A stretch of 64,000 nucleotides of DNA from Mytilus galloprovincialis (Eukaryota > Mollusca > Bivalvia > Mytilida > Mytilidae), in assembly GCF_965363235.1 (NCBI RefSeq), contig NC_134848.1, forward strand, positions 59,420,181 through 59,484,180. Reading direction: 5' to 3'. Made by a program: the position numbers and the translations under genes. The notes under the pieces are model-generated. The model searched no databases, was not told where the DNA came from, and was given only the letters and a program-made list of their open reading frames with translations. Of this stretch, positions 10,501-20,083 are shown in pieces; position 1 is the stretch's first letter, and the number at the start of each line of letters is the position of its first letter.

Positions 10501-12566
10501 TAACAAAACGCATCAAAAACGAATGAACAAGAACTGTCATATTCCTGACTTGGTACAGGCATTTTCAAATGTAGAAAATGGTGGATTAAACCTGGTTTTA
10601 TAGTGCTAACCCTCTCACTTTGATGACAGTCTCATCAAATTCCGTTATATTTACATTGATGAGTAAACTAAACAGACACAATAAATGAGGGGGGATAGGA
10701 CCTTTATCGGGACTCCGGGATCGGGTGTTTTTAAGCTCGAGATTTCGGGATTGACCCTTTTTGGGATCCGGGAATTCTTTTTTTCGAATTTCGGGACCTC
10801 GGGATTTCGTGTTTTGAAGCCCGGGATTTCGGGATCAGGTATTTTTTAGCCCGGGATTTCGGGATCAAGACCCCTCCTACCCCCTCTCATAAATAAAATA
10901 GTCAGAATATTGGTACATCAATCATCATTGTATAACAATTTTAAAAGGAACAATTTAACAGAACACAAAAACATATATCTACAAACACATTCATTGATTT
11001 CACTGATATATGTAAACCAATGGAAATGACAAGGTTAAGAGCCCTTGGATTGGTCAATACATAACATTCTTGAAATCTTGTTCTTTACACGTCAAAAGGA
11101 TTGGTGAAAACAAGACATACCTGAACTCTGATTCTCAAAATGTCATTGGTTAATACAGAACAGCAGTCTTCACAATATAAATTTGAATCTAAGTCTGAAT
11201 TTTCAGAAAATTTTAGTTGGATTTTATTGGTCAACTCAGATGAATTTTACAGGCCAGACAGACATTTTACAAGCCTGGACTGTGCAGGACTTACCTGAAC
11301 TCGTGTTCTAAATACATCTAATTGATTGGTCAACACAAATTAAACCATACCTGAACTCTGGTTCTTAACACATCAAATGGATTGGTCAATATAACAGAAC
11401 TGATTCCAGCCAAAGGAGCCGCAACCATTTTAAGTGCAAGTCTTGATGTAGATACTGGGAAAATTTCAATCATCCAAGCTACAAAATAGTATAATATTTA
11501 GGCAATCATCATTTTAACTCTGCATGGTTGCCCTTTCTTTGTTGATTGTTAGGCTTTTCTTTAGACAAACAAGAAGGACCATAAGAAGTAGAACTTAAAT
11601 AAACAGTCAATTTCAAATGCTTTTCCAAAAACAAAAGTATATATTAAATTCATGTGTGAAATTATTAATAATAAAGGGAAAGTTTTAACTAAGATCATAA
11701 ATAGACATTCACTTAAAATATTATTTATAAATTATGCTATTTTCCCAATAACTTTTCTTTCAAGAAAGTGTACCATTATACTAAAACTCAGTCGTAATTT
11801 TTTTTCCAAATTAAGCATTTAAGTTAACTGACCTAAAAATTGATGAAGTGTTAATTTGATGGACAGCTAGTTCTACAATAAACCCTCTATACATTGACTT
11901 ACTTCCATATAAATTATAGAACAGCCACCAAAATCCACTTCCTGCGGAGTAAACAGCTAAAGACACACCAGATCCTTTGTAGAAGCCACGTAAACCATCT
12001 GATTGCATTATCTCTCGACATATTGCCCTCACTGCACCAAACTTACTGTTTTTAATTTCATCGCTGATATGTATTTTTTGTAATTTCTGTAGTTTCTCCT
12101 CGATGCGTTTATTTGAAGCAGATTTTTTTCCTTCCATTAACATTAAATGTTGGGACACAATGTCTAAAGGAACTATAAAAAGTTGATTTACACATGACGC
12201 AGAGAATCCAGCCACCATTGAAGCAATGTGGGTGTTATTTAATCTTGCCGCCCAGTATTGTCTTACACTTTCATAAATAGTGATATAAATCACAGAAGAA
12301 GGGATCTGTATACAACTAACACCAAATCCTTGATAGAATGCACGGAATCCTTCACGTCTACCGATTTTAACGATGGCATCAAACATTCCTTTGTACACTG
12401 TTTTACCAGTCTGTGTTTGTAAACGAGTTCTTACCAGTGTGAGTGGATACAGTAAACCTCGGACACTTAAACTTGTCATTAAAGTTAATGGATAAAATTT
12501 AATTTTGTCCAGCATATGGAATTCAACCACATGAATTTCATTCTCTAGATCTCTGCTCAACTCCAT
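7540..12566 (-). CDS. SLC25A44: SLC25A44-type mitochondrial carrier (branched-chain amino acid carrier family)
   Basis: Three coding exons on the minus strand, join(12566-11903, 11478-11351, 7728-7540), give 326 aa; human SLC25A44 has 314. All junctions are GT-AG and in phase. The ATG at 12564-12566 is preferred because the protein then begins MELSRDLENE and aligns with the human start. Three carrier repeats are visible. Their signature motifs are YPLTLVRTRLQ (P41-R46), VPLDIVSQHL (P133-S138) and NPFDVLRTRVQ (P255-R260). The C-terminus, FGYESVKRFSLKEEF, matches the human FGYESLKKLSL-like end. The family sits in the inner mitochondrial membrane, and SLC25A44 is known for branched-chain amino acid import. 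Intron 1 is 424 bp; intron 2 is 3.6 kb and full of repeats. The substrate is inferred from family identity only. Confidence 0.93.
7828..8280 (+). repeat. Mussel interspersed repeat A, near full-length copy
   Basis: The sequence contains landmarks shared by many copies in this window: 'cttacccttctggagcacct', 'gtttaaccccgccacatt', 'cctgtcccaagtcaggagcc', 'ttttatagctgactatgcgg', 'ttgttgaaggctgtacagtg' and 'gtctcattggcaatcatacc', ending in a T-run with TATA. It lies in intron 2 of the carrier gene, antisense to it. No coding capacity is seen. Confidence 0.75.
8340..8691 (+). repeat. Mussel interspersed repeat A, older copy
   Basis: A diverged second copy of the repeat just upstream, with 'gtcccaggttagtggagg', 'cctgtcccacatcaggacc', 'ttttatagctgactatac' and 'gttgtcatattgacaatcat' in the same order. 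The higher divergence suggests an older insertion. Confidence 0.7.
8762..8968. mobile_element. MITE family 'TACTGTAAATTCAG', copy 1
   Basis: The ends read TACTGTAAATTCAG and TTTCTGAATTTACA, an inverted repeat. The interior has 'ttattattgcgattttgtca' and its partial complement. Three further copies lie at 25150-25298, 28955-29154 and 52476-52685. Confidence 0.75.
9319..10441 (-). mobile_element. Minisatellite-cored element, ~148-bp units (family 3)
   Basis: Read on the minus strand it starts with a hairpin (TCGAGC...GCTCGA enclosing TGCAAC-TTTT-GTTGCA, about 10404-10440). A GGC-rich triplet run follows (about 10333-10390), then six tandem units. The unit landmark 'ccatgaaaatgaggtcaagg' begins at 9458, 9605, 9751, 9899, 10045 and 10200, a spacing of 146-155 bp. 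It finishes with GGCGAGACA, a small hairpin AGTG-TGTG-CACT, and CTCTTGTT (9319-9330 region). It resembles the bivalve 'pearl' type of non-autonomous element. It lies in intron 2 of the carrier gene, in the gene's own orientation. Confidence 0.8.
10449..10668. repeat. Mussel interspersed repeat fragment
   Basis: Landmarks such as 'gcatcaaaaacgaatgaac', 'cctgacttggtacaggca' and 'gtggattaaacctggtttta' mark this as part of a common mussel repeat related in wording to the interspersed repeat at 7828-8280, read in the opposite direction. No coding content. Confidence 0.6.
10683..10890. mobile_element. 'Cgggatttcggg' MITE, copy 1
   Basis: The left end GGGGGGATAGGACC and right end GACCCCTCCTACCCCC form imperfect inverted repeats. 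The interior is a string of degenerate direct repeats of 'ccgggatttcgggatc'. A second copy is at 57013-57225 in the antizyme gene. Confidence 0.7.
11034..11340 (-). repeat. Decayed tandem copies of the 3' end of carrier exon 2
   Basis: Immediately downstream of the exon-2 donor, intron 2 holds several copies of the exon's final 35-45 bp plus donor. The clearest (11295-11339) still reads LTNQLDVFRTRVQ followed by a GTAAGT donor, against LTNPFDVLRTRVQ in the exon. The next (11121-11156) reads VLTNDILRIRVQ followed by GTATGT. Weaker copies lie at 11072-11114 (FTNPFDV then a stop), about 11223-11246 and about 11034-11065 (VLTNP). Reading through the true donor hits a stop after VWFNLC, so these do not extend the protein. 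Confidence 0.75.
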
Positions 12567-13839
12567 ATTTTCTTATTGTTTATATTTTGACTCTTGATTT
12601 GGTTTAAAGGCTTCAATTTGTTTTCCTGCTTATATTTTTTTATAATTTTGTTATGCTTTGATAATCCTTAGAGCCCTCTCCATATTGGTTCACTAAATAT
12701 ACTATGTCAGGGTTGAATAGTTTTCACTTTCTGCATAATTCTTTAAAAATGTGCTAAGCATTTTTTAAAACAGGTTATCATATCTACAAAAGATGAAATT
12801 TAAATGAAAGTCTTGCATATCTTTTAACAGCAAATAGTAAAAAAATCATTATACGTCTGAACAAGACATGTACAAATGTATGTGTTATGTTTTATTAGAA
12901 TCTGTAATTCTTATCTTATTGGTTGACAACAAACAATTATATATTTTACACTTTGTATAACATATAAAAACATGATAAAATACAGCAAATATGACTACTT
13001 GTGCTTCCTTGACAATGTAAATAAAATGCATAGAAAACAAAACAAATGAAGATTCCATGTTAAAAGCTGTTTGGTTATCAGTTGCAACATTAACTACAAA
13101 TAATGTACAGTTGGTGTTTGGTGAATAGTTGTCTCATTGACATTTTTACCTAATCTTTTTATTTTTATTTAATGTATGATAGTTGTTAAAAAGTGAAATG
13201 ATTTACATTGCAGTAACTTAGGTATTAACTTTATAAAAATAGTTTCACGCCATGAATCTATTTAGATGTAATTTAGTACTGTAGTAGTCGTTTGGTTGTT
13301 GCTGTTTTTCTTATTTGATTTTGAATATAAATCACGCCTTTATTTTTCTTATTTTAATTGTTTATGGTTGTTTCTGAAGCCCCTATAATTTTTTTTAACC
13401 AAATCAAGTTAACCGATCAAAAATATTACAGACTGGCATGTGAATGATTTAGTTCGCAATCGACTTGTATTTGTAATGTCAGAATGTTGTTCAACTTTGC
13501 TAGCTTCAGCTTCTTTTATTTGTTAAACAATCACATGTGAGAGGAAAAACTAATCTTGACTTTAGGCTAGCACAAAAACTGCACATCAGGCTTTATCGTG
13601 TTCCATTGTCAGAATAGCACAAACCATCACACTTGTAACATACCATAGCCCTTTAGCATAGACATGGTAGACTAGGGTTGGCAAAAACACAGTTTTTATG
13701 AGTATTATGCAGCCCAGTGGGAAATATTGGGAAAACCAGGGTTTTACCGAGTTTTATTGGGTAATACTGGGTAATTAATATAATTGAGTGGTTCAGATTT
13801 ACAAAAAGAACTGGAGCACACCTTGGGGAACCAATGGTT
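12567..13839. other. Upstream region of the carrier gene; no further gene seen
   Basis: AT-rich sequence in which no TATA box, CpG-rich patch or further exon of the carrier could be chosen. The strip at 13668-13790, with repeated 'ccagggttttaccgagtttt'-like phrases, looks like a worn MITE. The promoter presumably lies here but I cannot place it. Confidence 0.4.
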
Positions 13840-15800
13840 GCACCCCATTATTCCAACAGCCCATTAGTCGGACAGCCCATTAGTCCGACAACCCATTAGT
13901 CCGACAACCCAATAGTTCGACAACCCATTGCTCCAACAGTACAATACTCCGACAACCCATAAGTCAGACACTTATCAAATCAAGTATCAGGGTATCAGGG
14001 TAAAATAAAATTTGTCTGTCTGTATTATTACGTTTAGATACATGTATGTAATAACATATATTTTAAGAAATAACTCCATATATATATAACATAAGGCTAA
14101 GGTAGTTCGAATACTTTATATATACTCAATTCGAAATCTGTATATCATGTATATAGAATACATTTTGTATTTCATTTACCAAATTAAAGGATCTTTAAAG
14201 AGCATATAAATCAAGAACAACCATTGATGATGCGAGCTACTCATGATACCCCCGCCAAAATATTTCGGTAGACAGGAAGATTTTGAGTTGTGAATCTGAA
14301 AAAGCATCACACAGTATAACTGACTTATATAAACCTTGAAGTGAGCATTCGATTGAAAAATGACGCTCATCCTCAATTTTATCAGCTGTACAATACAATT
14401 TTTTGAGTACATGTATGTAGCATTTTCAATTCTTAATGTAATGGAAGGGCACCGATTCTGAATTAACATTTGAACTACCTTTCTTAAAATCAATGATATC
14501 TAAATATTTTTCTTCTTAAAAACAATCTTTAAATGAAAAATAAGTGTCAAGTTTCCCACAAAACACATATATATAATGTACTAAGTTTTTACAATTTGAC
14601 AAAGACACAAACGAGACAAGAATGTCTTAGATTTTTTAATGGTTTGTTATTGGCTTTTATATTGCACTCGTTCTATTTAAGCAGCCAAAATGTGTTGACT
14701 GTATATTTCTATGACATATATACAGTCACTGACCCGATATGAATATTTAGATAGAAGTTGCTGAAATATTCATGTCCGTCATATTTGTTTTTCGTAAAAA
14801 TAAGTTTTGTTGTAAATCATCAGTCCTGCATCTCCATCAACCATTATAAAAGAGGCATATTTTTCTAGATTTTAAAATAAGCACAGGATATAAAATTGGT
14901 ATCCCTACAAATGTATTGAGTGTCATCTCTCAGACTATGTCTGATCTATCGCTATTGGAAGTGCTATGTACTGTCTCCGTATTTTCGTGGATTCACATTC
15001 CTGAACATGATACCATATTCATAATTGGAATTGCTCATGCATCTTTTCTGAGCCAATATTTATTTATTTTTAAGGATCTGGGTATGTATTTGTCTCTTTG
15101 TTTTTCTTATTTTGACTGACGCTACATTAGTCCATTATTTTTGCGACTAAATTGATTTAAATAAAACTCAGATGAGTGATACAAGGAGGCAAAGTGTTGC
15201 GACCAAAGAGGACGGGTAGTGTTATCCAACTCTGATATATTTATTTATGTAGTCAATAGTGGGGAAACCTCATTCCCCTGATACGCGAAAAGGGGGAACC
15301 GAAGGTCTAGTAAAAGAAGGTAAATCAAGACACACATGCAAAAAACAGCAAACTAATAACACAGCACAGACTTAATAGTCGACACACACACAATGAAATA
15401 TAAAGATAAATGAAGTACCTAGACATGTAAAACGAAATAGGGACGAGGGTAAGGACTGAGCAGTTGCTATAAGCATGTGTATCAACTCCAATATACTGAG
15501 AAAAATTTCCCAAATGGAAGGAATAATTGGAATCAAAACGGACAACCACAAATATCATATAGAGAAAGGAGTTGGTCTTTTTAGAGAAAATTTACCTATA
15601 CATGTAAGAAAAAAGGATTGTCCGAATAATGGGCTGTCGGAGTAATGGGTTGTCGGAATAATGGGCTGTTGGAGTAATGGGCTGTCAGAGTAATGGGTTG
15701 TCGGAATAATGGGCTGTCGGAGTAATGGGCTGTCAGAATAGTGGGCTGTCCGAGTAATGGGCTGTCGGAATAATGGTTGTCGGACTTATGGGATGTCACC
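13840..15800. repeat. Pair of inverted 16-bp minisatellite arrays flanking ~1.6 kb
   Basis: The left array (about 13845-13970) has about eight copies of CCCATTAGTCCGACAA-like units. The right array (about 15617-15795) has about eleven copies of the complement, TTGTCGGACTAATGGG-like. Units vary at a few bases. The arrays face each other like the arms of a foldback element. The enclosed 1.6 kb has no recognised gene, although it includes short frames at 14176-14493 and 14916-15119 with no family resemblance. Confidence 0.75.
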
Positions 15801-16262
15801 AAACAAATCATCAAAATCTCTCTGAACAATGTCTCTCTAAGGGATTTATATGTCTCTTATGTAACTCTTCCCTGTATGATCCTGTATCTGACTGTAACTT
15901 GACATGTTTTTGTGACAGTTTTGTACAAGCACCTTTGTTGATATCAGTGGACAGCCTTAGATTTACAAACTATAACAGAAGTATCATATGTGTTACTATA
16001 TAACAAGGTTTACTTTTCTTTGTGGTATATTCTGTGTGCATTAAAAACAAACGTGTAGCCTGTAATAGCATACTATTTATGCAATCTGACCCTGAGATTG
16101 TGATAGCAGACAACTTTCCACAACGGAAGTTTAAGTCTGAATAAAGGACGGATTTTATCTAGGCGCTTTAAACTGGATTGTGCTAAAATGAGAAACGAAA
16201 TTGAAACGCAATAAACGAAACGAAACTTAACGAACAAAATGAAACGGAATAAATCGAAATAC

Positions 16263-16306
16263 CAAGGATTTGTATAGTAATCAATGTTTACTATACAAAT
16301 CCTAGG
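16263..16306. repeat. Short hairpin repeat, copy 1
   Basis: The arms AGGATTTGTATAGTAA and TTTACTATACAAATCCT pair around a loop of a few bases and are preceded by GAAATACCA. The same hairpin with the same flank recurs at about 46715-46755 in inverse orientation. Confidence 0.7.
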
Positions 16307-16623
16307 AATTACGAAGTATGATTGACTGAGGCTATAAAAAATAATTCATTGCAGTTTTCGGTATTCATATTTTTTTCTTTATTCATTTTTTAATTATAAA
16401 TAGCTTTTAATTATGTGACTCTTGAAAAATGTGAATGGATCTTAGTATGTGTACATATTTTATAATCTCATTAAACATGTTAAGCTTGCGTTGTTTTACT
16501 TCATATATTTACAATTATTTTATCTGGTTTGATTTCAAATGCCATACATATATATTTTGTATATAATCATATTTTTCCAATATCCATGCAGTTTTACGAC
16601 TTCTATCAATATCGATAATTTGA

Positions 16624-17100
16624 CAATGTTTGAGCGCTCGGCTCCGAGGCGCTCGGTAAGGCGGTTATATGGGTATCGGTATCGTTCGCCCTGATTACAT
16701 GTTGCCCTAGGTTCGTTCGCACTGAGTTTGTTCGCCCTGATAGTTCGTTCGCCCTGGGTTCGTTCGCCCTATATTCATTTATGATACATGTATGTATATG
16801 TTACATTCATGAACGAAATATATACATGTATATATATATTGATATTTATGTATATCTATTAAAAGTTAAATACAGAATATTTACCAAATTTATATTAATT
16901 AAATAAAATTCTTTGCTGCATCGTTACACTTTATTTTATAATTACTTTTAATTACTGTTGATTGAATTTTGATTGCTGATAAGGTATCATTTGAAATCTT
17001 CGGTCCTACTAAAAAGCGCCCGGGAGCGCCCGAGAGCGCAAGGGAAAAGAAAAAGCGCCCGGGGAAGGAAAATTAGCGCCCGGGAGAATACAATAATAAG
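16624..17100. repeat. Two GC-containing minisatellites in AT-rich DNA
   Basis: At about 16680-16770 a GTTCGCCCTG-like unit repeats about six times with spacers. At about 17015-17092 an AGCGCCCGGGAG-like unit repeats four times with purine spacers. A palindromic GAGCGCTCGG-type stretch is at 16630-16655. These islands stand out sharply from the AT-rich surroundings, and no gene is attached. Confidence 0.6.
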
Positions 17101-17889
17101 ATTTTATAACAATAATTTTTTTCCTAAAAAAAATTAATCATTGATTGTTTTGTCCTTAATATAAATGGGGATATGCACGATGCTACCGAGGATGCTACAT
17201 CTAAAGTGTTATTGCATTTTTACATTTTAGATTTCAAAATTGTATATAAGTAAGTCAATAAATATAAATAAAAATATATATAGACAATCATGAACGATAT
17301 TGTCCTTGATTAAAACGTATATTTTGTTATTTAAAAATAAATCTTCCGCATAAACTGTGATCCATTATTATCTGTCTTTCGAAATAGTATTCATATATTA
17401 TTGTTTAAATTGAAACATTCATACTTGTTTTTGTGCTTAAATACAAATGTATAATATCTAAATTTGCAAGTGACTTGTTTAAAATTAGAGTAAAAAATCA
17501 ATATGCAATAGTTATTTCAATGACACAAAGTTGTCTCATGCCAATAAATTATCTATAAATTTTTCTATAAATACTATATGTCTCTGCTGTCACGCAGGCA
17601 ACAGGGGATACAACCTTTACTCAAACCGTCGACTTATTTTCAGAAGAAAGTAAACAGAGTGCATTACTAGACAAATAATATTGTATTTATTATTAACAAC
17701 CGGTGAAGAGCTTAATAAATCTAACCAAGCATTGGTCTAGCGGCAGAACATATCAAATATGAACAGATCAGAAATAGAAAATCGTATACTACTTTTAAAG
17801 GTAAAGGGGTTCTGTGCAGGGGGATAATCATAAAATCGAAGTGTATTTAAAAAATTTGTTAAAAGAGACAATGAATCAAAATTGACCAA
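17101..17889. other. Intergenic AT-rich sequence, nothing recognised
   Basis: No credible open frame and no repeat that I can name. It lies just downstream, in the retroelement's sense, of the 3' tail of the minus-strand retroelement fragment. Confidence 0.4.
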
Positions 17890-18722
17890 AACATTAAGAC
17901 ATTATAACATGTATAAAAAAAGAGGGACGAAAGATACCAAAGGGACAGTCAAACTCATAAATCTAAAACAAACTGACAACGCCATGGCTAAAAATAAAAA
18001 AGACAAACAGAAAAACAATAGTACACACGACACAACATAGAAAACTAAAGAATAAACAACACGAACCCCACCAAAAACTAGGGGTGATCTCAGGTGCTCC
18101 GGAAGGGTAAGCAGATCCTGCTCCACATGTGGCACCCGTCGTGTTGCTTAAGTGATTACAAATCCGGTAAATAGTCTAATTCGGTAGGTCATATTCATGA
18201 AAGGGAAGGGGATTGTAGTTACGACGTAAGGAACATATCCGATATCATTTGTGAAACGGTTATTCCATAACGGTCAACCAACTCGTGATGGCGTCCGTAA
18301 AATTTACGAAGGGATGATTTCAACTTCACCATTTGGAACTCTTGGTTTAATAGCTTCCTTGTGAGCAGCAAACCTCTATCAAGAAAATCATGATAGGAAA
18401 TGCAAGCACGGGAATATCGTATCAATTGGGAGATATATACCCCGTATGCAGGTGCTGCTGGAATGTTGCTACTTAGAAATGGAAAGTTCACAATTGGAAA
18501 GCTGAAATCATCTCTTTTGTCGTAAAGTTTTGTTTTCAACCGACCCTCATTGTCAATTTCTAGATGTAAGTCAAGATATGAAGCCGACTTAACTGTATCT
18601 GTAGTATCCTTTATCTCTAGTTCGATTGGATAGATGCGTTCCACATAGTCACCAAATTTTGAATTGTTTAGTGAAAGAACATCATCTATATAGGGTATAT
18701 ATACCATGTCAATTTCAGACAA
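17890..18722 (-). mobile_element. Retroelement fragment: reverse transcriptase end plus 3' tail
   Basis: An open stretch of 167 aa (18219-18722) carries a YIDD-type reverse transcriptase active-site motif (PYIDDVLSLNN). The sequence that follows it is characteristic of a very abundant bivalve retroelement (for example SASYLDLHLEIDNEGRL and SPAYGVYISQLIRYSRAC-like wording). It continues into a tail (17890-18218) with the phrases 'cacatgtggagcaggatctg' and 'ccatggcgttgtcagtttg' in antisense. Only the C-terminal part of the polymerase is present. The element class (non-LTR or Penelope-like) cannot be settled from this piece. It is a fossil fragment, apparently 5'-truncated. Confidence 0.75.
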
Positions 18723-19056
18723 TATGATGAAAACGTCTGGATTAGGTACTGTTGTATACTAGAGTAAATATTGTCTCTCAAGTGGGCGATTTCAAAGATA
18801 CTCTAGTCCTGCCAGAGAACATAGGTTGCATACTATTTAGGCTTTTGATTGATATTTGGATTGTTTAAAGTTTCACAAATCTATCTGAAATAAAAAAAAA
18901 GAAGATACGGGTATATGTACTGAAACATGCTGTCGTCAAAAAACATTTGAAGCTCTAAATCGTCCTTATTCTAGGAGAGTTGTGAATTGAATTTACAGAG
19001 AATAGAATAGAAATAACGCATGTTTGCATTGCATTCGTCTTGTCATTGAACATATA

Positions 19057-19205
19057 AAAAAGAAGATGTCGGGTATGATTGCCAATGAGACAACTCTTCA
19101 CAAGAAACCAAATTGACACAGAAATTAACAACCATATGTCACCGTACGGCCTTCAACAATGAGCAAAGCCCATAACGCATAATCGGCTATAAAAGGCCCC
19201 GAAAT
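19057..19205 (-). repeat. Mussel interspersed repeat A, inverted copy
   Basis: Contains 'gattgccaatgagacaact', 'ccttcaacaatgagcaaagc' and 'ggctataaaaggcc', the complements of the landmarks in the copy at 7828-8280. A run of about twenty G follows at 19261. Confidence 0.75.
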
Positions 19206-19364
19206 GAAAAATGTTAAACAGAAAAACTAACGACCTAAGGCAGCAACCATTTGATTTTCTGGGGGGGGGGGGGGGGGGGGATACATGCTCTCCGGTTACA
19301 CATATAGCACTAAACTCAAATTAATCAATGAATCATTAAAACAATTCCTCAATCGATTAAGTAA

Positions 19365-19650
19365 AAGAGGGGCAAAAGATACCAGAGCGACATTCATCTT
19401 ATCGGGGCCTTTTATAGCTGACTATGCGGTATGGGCTTTGCTCATTGTTGAAGGCCGTACGGTGACCTATAGTTGTTAATGTCTGTGTCATTTTGGTCTT
19501 TTGTGGATAGTTGTCTCATTGGCAATCATACCACATCTTCTTTTTTATATACTCATAAATAGAAAATAAACTGACAATGCATTGTTTTAAAAAAAACCGG
19601 GACAAACCCACAAACACTAGTACACAAAACACAACATAAAAAAAGACTAA
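19365..19650. repeat. Interspersed repeat A inserted into a retroelement-tail copy (nested)
   Basis: The outer sequence (19365-19398 and 19548-19640) is the retroelement tail also seen at 17890-18170: 'agaggggcaaaagatacca', later 'actcataaatagaaaataaa'. It is interrupted by a compact copy of repeat A (about 19399-19547), which runs from 'ggggccttttatagctgact' to 'ccacatcttcttttttata'. The order of insertion is therefore clear. Confidence 0.7.
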
Positions 19651-19653
19651 GTA

Positions 19654-19699
<46 letters not shown>

Positions 19700-19700
19700 C
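19654..19700. repeat. GATT tetranucleotide microsatellite
   Basis: About eleven tandem GATT units, followed by degenerate CAATCAAC-type repeats to about 19810. Confidence 0.9.
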
Positions 19701-19999
19701 AACAAACCAACCAAGAAATCAATCAACCATTATCAAATCAATCAGTCATCAACACAATTAGTCATCAAGTTACTCAACCAATCAATCAGTTAATCAATCA
19801 ACCAATCAATCATAAAGTTGTAAAAGTTTGAACTGGGAAAACGCATTCAGTAGAATAAATATAGTGTTGAATTGAAAATCTAAATTTCATCCCGTTTATT
19901 CTGTAAAATTTATTTCATAATTTATTAGCTTTTAGATCCTTTTACACTTTCGTCATTTTTTTTATTTTTGGTTTTTGTACCTACCATTCTCAAAATAGA

Positions 20000-20067
20000 A
20001 TTTGATAAAAAGAAATCTTGCGTTTATTCATTTGACATTGTCACACGTGACGGAAGCAAAAGTGAAA
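20000..20067 (+). promoter_or_regulatory. Candidate promoter / 5' UTR of the iron regulatory protein gene
   Basis: Within 25 bp before the start codon lie CACGTG (20044-20049, E-box) and CGGAAG (20051-20056, ETS core). The start codon itself sits in AAAATGGCGACC, which matches the YY1-type motif common at housekeeping transcription starts. No TATA box is seen. A palindromic CRE, TGACGTCA, lies in intron 1 at 20615-20622. Confidence 0.5.
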
Positions 20068-20083
20068 ATGGCGACCACAACAG
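20068..20083 (+). CDS. ACO1: Coding exon 1 of the iron regulatory protein gene (5 codons + 1 nt)
   Basis: ATGGCGACCACAACAG is followed by an intronic GT at 20084. Exon 2 opens with two bases that complete the codon, giving MATTTENPFQRL, where human IRP1 begins MSNPFAHL. The phase therefore fits exactly. The donor (CAG/gttttaaa) is weak beyond GT. The alternative, a start upstream of exon 2 at 23083, would read through the strong acceptor tttttcttcag and is less likely. Confidence 0.65.

Noticed and set aside
15773-16003. Short frame with DCNLTCFCDSF, faintly like the cysteine-rich extracellular loop of organic anion transporters
   Set aside because: The match is a few cysteines and one spacing. 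Part of the frame is minisatellite, and no flanking exon of that family is visible. Not enough to call a gene or pseudogene.
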